A stretch of 55,629 nucleotides of DNA from an uncultured Clostridia bacterium (GTDB lineage: Bacteria > Bacillota > Clostridia > Oscillospirales > Butyricicoccaceae). The translations under genes were made by a program, and so were the position numbers. The notes under the pieces are model-generated. The model was not told the DNA's origin and ran no database searches. It worked only from the letters and a program-made list of their open reading frames with translations. The DNA lies in the NCBI GenBank assembly GCA_910586575.1, contig CAJUJQ010000004.1, forward strand, positions 1-55,629, in the 5' to 3' direction. Shown in pieces: positions 1 to 6,987 of the stretch (positions are counted from its first letter, which is position 1; every line of letters begins with the position of its first letter).

Positions 1-28
1 CTGCTTTTTCAAGGATGATTCACTTTTT

Positions 29-1235
29 TTGTTCAAAACTTGGAAACTGGTGTGTTTTATCCTTAGCTGTGCAATTTTATTCGGATGTCTTACAGGCGCT
101 TCGGCTGTGAATCTGGGTCGATCCACTCCATCAGGAAATTTTGACAATACGAAAAGCGCAGCCAAGGCGAACTCGATTGTTACGGATCCAATTGAAGATA
201 ATTATTATGGAGTGGATGAGGAAACTTGTGAAATCATGCAAAAACAAAACCCTGCACGGAATGCACACAGGGAGTTCATGTCCCATCTCGAAAAAAACAT
301 TGAGGGGGAAGTAATATATCCAGATACGTTCGCAGGGAGTTATATAGATAACGAAACGTATCGTTTATGTATTGCTCTGACTGATTGCAGCCAGAAGGTC
401 ACCAGTGAATATAACAAATACTTCTCAGAGCCTTCTACAGTAGAGTATATTTCTGCAAAATATTCTTACAACTACTTATCAGAGCTTCGAGAAGATGTTG
501 AATCTGATTTGGATAATATTAGCACTATCTGTATTGACCAGAAGCAAAATATCGTAAAGGTAGGTGTTAATGATCCATCCTTATTGAATGAGCAGATGCA
601 TAAGCAAATGGCGTATTCTGAGGACTTCCCTGTACAAATTTATTATTCTGAGGACACAAAAAACGTGTGCAGATGAACTTTGGGGAGGGGACGGTGTCGC
701 TGGTTTTACTATCGGCATATGTGGCAAATATGGAAACGATGATGCAATATTATTATGTGGACATGACCTATCAGAGGGTGGCCCGATTATATACAATGGT
801 GAAAAGATTGCAACAGTTGAAATGGTTCAGTATTACAATAGCGAAGGCTATGACTACGCAATTGCTACGATTGACCATGGTGCAGATGTACGTATGACAA
901 ACAAGGTCTATAATGAAACGAACTATACCACAATTAACAGCGGACTTGAAGATGATCCGGTTGTTGGTGAAATTATATGCAGATATGGAAAAAACAGCAA
1001 ATTTGCAACTTATTATGTCGATGCTGTGGACGTAACAAGTCATTCTGATAATAGATATTTTATTCGCCGTTTAGTTGCATGTACACTACGCAGTGGTAAT
1101 AATTCCCAAAGCGGAGACAGTGGCGGGCCTTTTTTTAGAGGACATGAGTTCTATGGTGTGCTTCACGGAAATAATGGTATTCAAACGTTTTATTCCCCCT
1201 TTAAGGGAGTCACAATTAAATTCTCCCTGTGGTAA
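29..1235 (+). pseudogene. Secreted S1-family (trypsin/streptogrisin-like) serine protease, frameshifted
   Basis: Two overlapping reading frames together make one protease. The first (29-676, TTG start) has a signal peptide of about 26 residues ending near TGASA and an N-terminal region that may be a propeptide. The second frame carries the catalytic part: a histidine in LLCGHD, an aspartate in DYAIATID and the serine in SGDSGGPFF, in the usual S1 order. The switch falls at a six-A run near 655-665 and needs a one-base skip. The second frame has no good start of its own, since its first residues are out-of-frame reading of the first ORF. It would be a secreted protease if intact. I cannot tell a true pseudogene from a sequencing indel or a programmed shift. 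Confidence 0.7.
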
Positions 1236-1338
1236 ATTTAATAATGTTTACCCACTGGTATCCATTTGCGCGTACCCGGCTGCGAAAGCCGTTTCACTCA
1301 GCCTGATTATCATTCAGGAAATCCTTTCGTTTGCGTTC

Positions 1339-1368
1339 CAAACGCCGCCCGGAAACGGGCGGCGTTTG
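1339..1368. terminator. 13-bp perfect hairpin with GAAA loop
   Basis: CAAACGCCGCCCG pairs perfectly with CGGGCGGCGTTTG around a GAAA tetraloop, between the protease and the DUF2442 gene. There is no long T run directly after it, so it may be a weak terminator or an RNA-stabilising hairpin. The rest of 1236-1406 shows nothing clear. Confidence 0.5.
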
Positions 1369-1406
1369 GGCAATTCAAATTAAATTAAAAAAGGGGCGGG
1401 AATCGA

Positions 1407-1709
1407 ATGGATTTATACCCGAACATTGTCCAAGCTGTTGCCGGGGAGGATTTCACGGTTTTCGCATATTGCGAAGACGGGGCGATCCGATTGGTTGACA
1501 TCAAGCCATTACTGGCAAAGGCCGGTGTATTTACACCAATTGCCGACCCCGTTTTCTTCCGTGAACGGCTCACCATCCTGAATGACACGGTTGCGTGGGA
1601 TATGACCGGCGGCCGCGACGAAACCGCCTGCGTTGACCTCGACCCATACGAGATATATGCCGCCGCTCCCATTGTTGACGACCCATTAGAAACGCGGGCG
1701 GCTTCCTGA
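1407..1709 (+). CDS. DUF2442-type small protein
   Basis: This 100-residue protein fits the DUF2442 pattern. It has an N-terminal stretch ending in a DIKPLL motif (about residues 27-33), a GVFTPI loop, a central DPVFF segment and the typical VAWDMTGGRDE...DLDPYEIY part (about 63-83). The function of the family is unknown; members often sit next to DUF4160 proteins or toxin-antitoxin genes, but no such partner is seen here. A purine-rich GGGGCGGG site lies about 7 bases before the ATG. It is separate from glnA, which has its own promoter and ribosome binding site. Residues after about 88 are unlike the family core. Confidence 0.6.
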   Translation: MDLYPNIVQAVAGEDFTVFAYCEDGAIRLVDIKPLLAKAGVFTPIADPVFFRERLTILNDTVAWDMTGGRDETACVDLDPYEIYAAAPIVDDPLETRAAS

Positions 1710-1778
1710 ATGAAATTCAGAAATATACACATTTTTTTCTTAAAAGATTGTGGGAATCGCCAAAACCGCGCCGCCCGC

Positions 1779-1807
1779 TTGACTTTGCCGCCCCGCACCC
1801 GCATAAT
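1779..1807 (+). promoter_or_regulatory. Putative sigma-A promoter of glnA
   Basis: TTGACT at 1779-1784 and CATAAT at 1802-1807 are separated by 17 bp, about 45 bp before the glnA start. No clear GlnR-type operator was seen. Confidence 0.5.
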
Positions 1808-1850
1808 AAAAGAAAGCGAAAGCTGAACAAATAAAATATTGAGGTGGATT

Positions 1851-3278
1851 ATGTCAAACAAAGTGAAAGATATCCTGGCGTTATGCAAAGAAAACGGCGT
1901 GCGGATGATTGATTTCAAGACGGTTGACCTGTCCGGGCGCTGGCACCACATCACCATCCCGGTGGAGCGCTTCAATGAGGACACCTTACAGTACGGCATC
2001 GGCTTTGACGGCTCGAACTTCGGCTATGCCTCGGTGGAAAAGAGCGATATGGTGTTCCTGCCCGATGTGGAAAGCGCCCATATCGACCCCTTTGTCGCGA
2101 TCCCTACCCTGTCCATGACCGGCGACGTGAAAACCATCGGCAAGGCTGAAAACCTGCGCTTCGGGCAGTACGCGCGCAGCGTCACCCAGCGCGCCGAGGA
2201 ATATATGCGTGAAACCGGCATTGCCGACAAGATGGTCGTCGGGCCGGAGTTTGAGTTTTACCTGTTTGACCGTGTCAGCTTTGAAAACGCGCCCAACCAT
2301 GCCTCCTACCGCGTCGATACCGCGCAGGCAGAGTGGAACACCGGCACGCCGGACGGCAATGGCTATCAGGTGGCGCACCATGCGGGCTACCATGCCGCGC
2401 TGCCCCAGGATATCACCTTTGACCTGCGCAATGAGATGTGCCTGAAAATGGCGGACTGGGATGTGCAGATTAAGTACCACCATCACGAGGTCGGCGGCCC
2501 CGGGCAGCTTGAAATCGAGGTCGAACCGGAAAGCCTGACCGAAATGGCGGATAAGACTATGATTATCAAGTATATCATTAAGAATGTCGCCGCCCGCGCA
2601 GGCAAAACCGCTACCCTGATGCCCAAGCCCATCTACGGCGAGGCAGGCAACGGCATGCACGTCCATATCTGGCTGTGGAAGGACGGCAAGCCGCTGTTCT
2701 TCGACGAAAACGGCTATTCCAGCCTGTCCGACACCGCGCTGTATTTCATCGGCGGGCTGCTCAGGCACGCGGCTTCTCTGTGCGCGATTACCAACCCTTC
2801 CACCAACTCGTTCAAGCGCCTTGTCCCCGGCTTTGAAGCGCCGGTCACCATCGGCTACGCCACCGCGAACCGCTCCTCTGTCATCCGTATCCCCGCTTAC
2901 GCGAAAACCCCCGCGCAGAAGCGTTTCGAGCTGCGCAACCCGGACGCGACCTGCAACCCCTATTATGCTTACGCGGCAATTCTGATGGCGGGGCTTGACG
3001 GCATCCAAAACAAAATCGACCCGCACGCCAACGGCTGGGGGCCGTATGATTTCAACCTGTTCAGCCTCTCCGACGAGGACAAAAAGCGGATTCAGGGCTT
3101 GCCGACTTCGCTCGGGCAGGCGCTCGACGCGCTCGAAGCCGACCACGAATATTTAACCCGCGGCGGCGTGTTCCCCGAAGAACTGATTCAGAATTGGCTC
3201 AAGCTCAAGCGCGCGGAGGAACAGGCCATTTCCCGCATCCCCACCCCGGCGGAGTTCCAGTATTATTACACGCTTTAA
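1851..3278 (+). CDS. glnA: Type I glutamine synthetase
   Basis: This enzyme makes glutamine from glutamate, ammonia and ATP in the cytoplasm. The 475-residue product has the GS beta-grasp domain (about 15-100) with the DGSNFGYASV segment, then the catalytic domain with GPEFEFYLFD, NGMHVHIW and the NPSTNSFKRLVPG ATP/glutamate site, and the late RNPDATCNPYYAYAA motif. The ATG at 1851 was chosen over a TTG 12 bases upstream because GAGGTGG lies 4 bases before it. In the place of the adenylylation loop (NLYDLPPEE in enterobacteria) it reads FNLFSLSDED, so the modified tyrosine is missing and control by adenylylation is unlikely. It is a single-gene unit that converges on nfnB. Confidence 0.95.
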   Translation: MSNKVKDILALCKENGVRMIDFKTVDLSGRWHHITIPVERFNEDTLQYGIGFDGSNFGYASVEKSDMVFLPDVESAHIDPFVAIPTLSMTGDVKTIGKAENLRFGQYARSVTQRAEEYMRETGIADKMVVGPEFEFYLFDRVSFENAPNHASYRVDTAQAEWNTGTPDGNGYQVAHHAGYHAALPQDITFDLRNEMCLKMADWDVQIKYHHHEVGGPGQLEIEVEPESLTEMADKTMIIKYIIKNVAARAGKTATLMPKPIYGEAGNGMHVHIWLWKDGKPLFFDENGYSSLSDTALYFIGGLLRHAASLCAITNPSTNSFKRLVPGFEAPVTIGYATANRSSVIRIPAYAKTPAQKRFELRNPDATCNPYYAYAAILMAGLDGIQNKIDPHANGWGPYDFNLFSLSDEDKKRIQGLPTSLGQALDALEADHEYLTRGGVFPEELIQNWLKLKRAEEQAISRIPTPAEFQYYYTL

Positions 3279-3327
3279 GCGTCCCGTACAGGCGGGTAAG
3301 CCCGCATATTCCGTATATAAGCGCGAG

Positions 3328-3354
3328 AAGGCGCGGCCATCCGGCCGCGCCCTT
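3328..3354. terminator. Bidirectional terminator between glnA and nfnB
   Basis: GGCGCGGCC and GGCCGCGCC form a 9-bp GC stem around an ATCC loop, placed between two convergent genes. AAG before and CTT after the stem extend it. There is no strong T run on either side. Confidence 0.55.
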
Positions 3355-3361
3355 GCTGTAT

Positions 3362-4762
3362 TTATGCTTCCTTTTTGTTCCTAATGTATTCGTCCATCGC
3401 CGCCGCCGCGCGCTTGCCCGCGCCCATCGCCAGGATGACCGTTGCCGCGCCCGTCACCGCGTCGCCGCCCGCGAACACGCCATCCTTGGACGTGATGCCG
3501 GTTGCGTCGTCCGCGACGATGCAGCCGCGCCGGTTGGTTTCCAGGCCGGGGGTGGTCGAACGGATCAGCGGGTTCGGGCTGGTGCCGATTGCCACAATAA
3601 TCGCGTCCAGGTCGAGCGTGAACTCGCTGCCCTCAATCGGCACGGGACGCCGCCGCCCGGATGCGTCCGGCTCGCCCAGCTCCATCTGCTGGCAGACCAT
3701 GCCCTTCACCAGATAGGTGTCCGGGTCGCCGAGCACCTCGACCGGGGCGGTCAGGAATTTGAAAATGACGCCCTCTTCCTTGGCGTGGTGGATTTCCTCC
3801 AAACGGGCGGGAAGCTCGGCTTCGCCGCGCCGGTACACGATGTAGACCTCCTCCGCGCCCATACGCTTCGCGCAGCGCGCCGCGTCCATGGCAACGTTGC
3901 CGCCGCCGACAACCGCGACTTTATTCGCGTGCATAATCGGGGTCGCCGCGCCGTCCTTGTAAGCCTTCATCAGGTTGACGCGGGTCAAGTATTCGTTTGC
4001 CGAATAGACGCCGTTATAGTTCTCGCCCGGCACGCGCATGAAGGTCGGCAGGCCAGCGCCTGAGCCGACGAAAACCGCCTCATAGCCGTCGGCAAACAGG
4101 TCGTCAATTGTCTCCGAACGCCCGACGACAAAGTTCAGCACGAACTCAACGCCCATATCCTTCAGCGTGTCGATTTCGCTCTGCACAATCGCCTTGGGCA
4201 GGCGGAATTCGGGGATACCGTACATCAGCACGCCGCCCGCCGTATGCAGGACCTCGAACACGGTCACATCGTAGCCCATGCGCGCCAGGTCGCCCGCGCA
4301 GGTCAGGCCCGCAGGGCCAGCGCCCACAATCGCGCACTTGTGGCCGTTCTTCTCGATTTTGATTTCCTTCTTTTCGGCGTGCTCGCGCGCCCAGTCCGCC
4401 GCGAAGCGCTCCAGCCGGCCAATGCCGACCGGCTCGCCCTTGATGCCGCGCACGCAGTATTTCTCGCACTGGCTCTCCTGCGGGCAGACGCGTCCGCAGA
4501 CCGCGGGCAGCGCCGAGGTTTCCTTAATCTTGTCCGCCGCCTCGGCAAATTTCCCCTCTGCCACCAGTGCGATAAAGTCCGGGATTTGCACCGCGACCGG
4601 GCACCCCTGGATGCAGGGCCTATTCTTGCAGTTCAGGCAGCGGGAGGCTTCCTCCATCGCCATTTCAGGCGTGTAGCCAAGCGCTACCTCCTCAAAATTT
4701 TTATTGCGCACATCGGGCGCCTGTTCGGGCATCGCGACCTTGTCGGCTCTCATGTTCGCCAT
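3362..4762 (-). CDS. nfnB: NfnB/glutamate-synthase-small-subunit-like flavoprotein
   Basis: This is the large subunit of NADH-dependent reduced ferredoxin:NADP+ oxidoreductase, which couples NADPH, NADH and ferredoxin by flavin-based electron bifurcation. The 466-residue protein has an N-terminal [4Fe-4S] region with CLNCKNRPCIQGCP and CGRVCPQESQCEKYC (about 41-107), an FAD dinucleotide fold GAGPAGLTCAGD (about 147), an NADPH fold VVGGGNVAMDAARCA (about 286) and a final GDAVTGAATVILAMGAG flavin motif. Its ATG lies two bases after the nfnA stop, with GGAGGTC 8 bases before it, so the two form one operon. Without nfnA it could be read as a plain GltD-like protein; the pairing favours Nfn. Confidence 0.88.
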   Translation of the reverse strand: MANMRADKVAMPEQAPDVRNKNFEEVALGYTPEMAMEEASRCLNCKNRPCIQGCPVAVQIPDFIALVAEGKFAEAADKIKETSALPAVCGRVCPQESQCEKYCVRGIKGEPVGIGRLERFAADWAREHAEKKEIKIEKNGHKCAIVGAGPAGLTCAGDLARMGYDVTVFEVLHTAGGVLMYGIPEFRLPKAIVQSEIDTLKDMGVEFVLNFVVGRSETIDDLFADGYEAVFVGSGAGLPTFMRVPGENYNGVYSANEYLTRVNLMKAYKDGAATPIMHANKVAVVGGGNVAMDAARCAKRMGAEEVYIVYRRGEAELPARLEEIHHAKEEGVIFKFLTAPVEVLGDPDTYLVKGMVCQQMELGEPDASGRRRPVPIEGSEFTLDLDAIIVAIGTSPNPLIRSTTPGLETNRRGCIVADDATGITSKDGVFAGGDAVTGAATVILAMGAGKRAAAAMDEYIRNKKEA

Positions 4763-4764
4763 CG

Positions 4765-5610
4765 TTACTTGACCTCCATTTTATGTAAGTTGCATTCATG
4801 CTTTTCCATCGCGGCCTTTTCCTGCGCCTTGTACATCGCAGAACGGCGCATGGATTCGTCAAAATCGACCAGATGGCCGTCAAAGTCGGGACCGTCCACG
4901 CAGGCGAATTTGGTTTCGCCGCCGACGGTCAGTCGGCAGCAGCCGCACATGCCGGTCCCGTCTACCATGGTGGCGTTCATGGACACAATCGTCTTGATTC
5001 CATAGGGGCGGGTCGTCTCACAAACGAACTTCATCATAATCATGGGGCCGATGGCGATCACCGCGTCGTACTGGTTCCCGGCGTCGATCAGCTCCTTGAG
5101 CACCTGGGTCACCAGCGCCTTGCGCCCGTTCGAGCCGTCGTCGGTCACGAGATGCAGGCTGGTGCTGGCAGCGCGCATTTCCTCCTCCAGAATAATAATA
5201 TCCTTGTTCCGGAAGCCCGCAATCAGGTCAACCTCCGCGCCCATATCATGCAGCGCCTTGGCCTGCGGGTACGCGATGGCGCAGCCCAAGCCGCCGCCAA
5301 CAACCGCAACCTTTTTCAGCCCTTCCAGCTCGCTGGGCCTGCCAAGCGGGCCGACAAAGTCGTGAACCATGCCACCCTCGGGCAGCTCGCCGAGCGCCTG
5401 CGTCGAAGCGCCCGCCGCCTGGAAAATAATTGTGACCTCGCCGGTGTCGCGGTCGTAATCGGCAATCGTCAGCGGGATGCGTTCGCCGTCCGCGTCCACG
5501 CGGAGAATGATAAACTGTCCGGGCCTGCACTTGCGTGCAACGTGCGGTGCATCGACAACCATCAGCGTCGTGTTGCTGTTGAGCACCCTTTTCCTCAAAA
5601 TTTTATACAT
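4765..5610 (-). CDS. nfnA: NfnA, FAD/NAD-binding small subunit of bifurcating transhydrogenase
   Basis: This 281-residue protein belongs to the sulfide dehydrogenase/dihydroorotate dehydrogenase electron-transfer subunit family. It has a ferredoxin-reductase-like beta barrel (about 1-95), an NAD-binding region starting at KKVAVVGGGLGCAIA (about 100), and a C-terminal [2Fe-2S] site in GMCGCCRLTVGGETKFACVD (about 218-238). Together with the next gene it makes the NfnAB complex that moves electrons between NADH, NADPH and ferredoxin. The ATG at 5610 follows a GAGGGAA ribosome site. The gene is first in a two-gene unit with a consensus-like promoter upstream. Closest alternative is PyrK, but the context argues against it. 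Confidence 0.88.
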   Translation of the reverse strand: MYKILRKRVLNSNTTLMVVDAPHVARKCRPGQFIILRVDADGERIPLTIADYDRDTGEVTIIFQAAGASTQALGELPEGGMVHDFVGPLGRPSELEGLKKVAVVGGGLGCAIAYPQAKALHDMGAEVDLIAGFRNKDIIILEEEMRAASTSLHLVTDDGSNGRKALVTQVLKELIDAGNQYDAVIAIGPMIMMKFVCETTRPYGIKTIVSMNATMVDGTGMCGCCRLTVGGETKFACVDGPDFDGHLVDFDESMRRSAMYKAQEKAAMEKHECNLHKMEVK

Positions 5611-5696
5611 TTCACTCGTTCCCTCACTTCATTGGACATCAGGCCTGTTCGGCATCTGCTGGCGCGCAGGCCTATCGTTTCGTGGTATGCAATTTT

Positions 5697-5725
5697 AGTA
5701 TAAAACGAAGTGTCAAAAATTGCAA
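5697..5725 (-). promoter_or_regulatory. Putative sigma-A promoter of nfnAB
   Basis: On the minus strand TTGCAA (5725-5720) and TATACT (5702-5697) are 17 bp apart, about 87 bp before the nfnA start. No clear Rex-type palindrome was seen in the leader. Confidence 0.6.
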
Positions 5726-5958
5726 GGGCAATCCTTGAAAAACCGCACTTTTTTTGACAAAACAACAGGCTTCCCGCGCTGGGTACCCCGCCGCCGCAAG
5801 CCGCCCCCGCTGAAACGCCGGTTTGAAATTGTTTCCTTCCAAGGCGCGCGAAATATGGACAAACTGGATATTGAACCAAATTTTCTCATTTTCCGCACCT
5901 TCCTTGGTCTCTCCGAAACAATTTTTTGAAAAATTCCTTTTTCCGGACAGATTTTCAC

Positions 5959-5987
5959 TTGCTATTTGCAACACGCGGTGCTATAAT
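5959..5987 (+). promoter_or_regulatory. Promoter driving the candidate structured RNA
   Basis: TTGCTA (5959-5964) and TATAAT (5982-5987) are 17 bp apart. No start codon with a ribosome site follows; the next element is a chain of hairpins ending in a terminator. The 5726-5958 stretch before it holds no gene I can support. Confidence 0.6.
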
Positions 5988-5993
5988 AATGGC

Positions 5994-6218
5994 AGTATCC
6001 CACTCGGAAAACCGGTATTTCAAGGCGGGCAACCGCCCCGTCCTAAATCTGCCGATCGCGCCGGGTCCCTTCATCAGCCCGGTGTGTATCATACACCCTC
6101 TCCCCTGTCGCCTTCATTCCCGAAATCCTGCGGCAGGGGTTTCCCTTATTCGTTAAAACAGATCCCACTCCATAATCTTCAGGCCCTTGCCAGCGGATTT
6201 ACTGGCAAGGGCTTTTTC
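5994..6218 (+). ncRNA. Candidate structured non-coding RNA, about 225 nt, family not recognised
   Basis: A good promoter upstream and an intrinsic terminator at the end define a short transcript with no convincing ORF. Four hairpins are visible. GGCGG and CCGCC close a GCAA tetraloop (about 6024-6037). CCGGG pairs with CCCGG (about 6061-6082). GGTGT pairs with ACACC (about 6081-6097). A 10-bp stem CCCCTGTCGC with GCGGCAGGGG follows at about 6103-6140. The terminator hairpin ends it. It does not show the signatures of 6S, tmRNA, RNase P, SRP RNA, T-box or SAM-I that I could check by eye. It may act in trans, or it may be a leader attenuator for the methionine operon that starts 119 bases after the terminator hairpin. 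The start is inferred from the promoter. Confidence 0.45.
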
Positions 6219-6220
6219 TT
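6183..6220 (+). terminator. Intrinsic terminator of the candidate RNA
   Basis: GCCCTTGCCAG and CTGGCAAGGGC form an 11-bp perfect stem with an eight-base loop, followed by TTTTTCTTT. The hairpin closely resembles the one at 16948-16989. Confidence 0.85.
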
Positions 6221-6336
6221 TACACGATAATATTACGGGAAACGGGGCTGCTTTGCCGAAAAAACAGGTCTTTCCAAGCCGCACGGGTTGTGTTATAATA
6301 GGATATTGAGTTACTACGATAAAGGATGAAACCGTA

Positions 6337-6987
6337 ATGGCTATGACACTGACAGAAATCAACCGTGCCGAAGTGCTGCAATACCTGGGCTGGCGCGGCA
6401 GTGAAATCCCGCCCGAAGTAAACGCCCAGCTGGACGGCTGCTTACAGGAAACGCTCACGCTTGCGTCGCCGCGCGTGGTCTGGAGGCTGCTCCCCGTGTT
6501 GCCCGGCGGCCTGCGGGTCGGGGACGATATCCAGGCACTGCTGTCCGAATCGACGCAGTGCGTGCTGATTGCGGCCACGCTGGGAAACGCGCTTGAAACC
6601 GCCATCCGCCGCGCCCAGGTGCGCGGCCTGACCCGCGCGCTGATGCTGGATTGCTGCGGCTCGGCGGCGATTGAGTCAGTCTGCGACGCGGCGGAAGCCG
6701 AAATCCGAGCAGCCGTCGGCGAAGGGAAGCACCTGACCGACCGGTTCAGTCCAGGCTATGGCGATTTGCCGCTGTCAGTGCAGCCGCTTTTGCTGGATAT
6801 CCTGGACGCCCCCCGCCGGATTGGCCTGACACTAACGCCGACCGGCATCATGACCCCGCGCAAGTCGGTGACCGCCATACTTGGCATTGCCGATACGCCG
6901 CAGCCGCGCCGGTTCCGGGGCTGCGCGTACTGCTCAATGTTTGAAAACTGTGCTTACAGAAAGGCTGGAAAAAGCTGTGGAAAATAA
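6337..6987 (+). CDS. Stand-alone methionine synthase reactivation-domain protein
   Basis: This 216-residue protein matches the C-terminal activation domain of cobalamin-dependent methionine synthase, made here as its own polypeptide. The diagnostic part is RFSPGYGDLPLSVQP (about 147-161), followed by TPTGIMTPRKSVTAILG. The C-terminus has a cysteine cluster, CAYCSMFENCAYRKAGKSC, as in other stand-alone versions. The next gene encodes a MetH that lacks exactly this domain, and the two genes overlap by 11 bases. The likely job is to bind S-adenosylmethionine and help re-methylate cobalamin oxidised to cob(II)alamin. Similar split systems are known, for example in Thermotoga. Confidence 0.85.
   Translation: MAMTLTEINRAEVLQYLGWRGSEIPPEVNAQLDGCLQETLTLASPRVVWRLLPVLPGGLRVGDDIQALLSESTQCVLIAATLGNALETAIRRAQVRGLTRALMLDCCGSAAIESVCDAAEAEIRAAVGEGKHLTDRFSPGYGDLPLSVQPLLLDILDAPRRIGLTLTPTGIMTPRKSVTAILGIADTPQPRRFRGCAYCSMFENCAYRKAGKSCGK

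Noticed and set aside
1986..3146. Long minus-strand frame of 386 codons inside glnA
   Set aside because: It mirrors the GC-rich codon pattern of the real gene on the other strand and has no family features.
5994..6218. SAM-I, T-box or 6S identity for the structured RNA
   Set aside because: The key motifs (specifier loop and GGTGG bulge for T-box, the conserved SAM-I core, the long single hairpin with open bubble of 6S) are not there; only a generic candidate call is justified.
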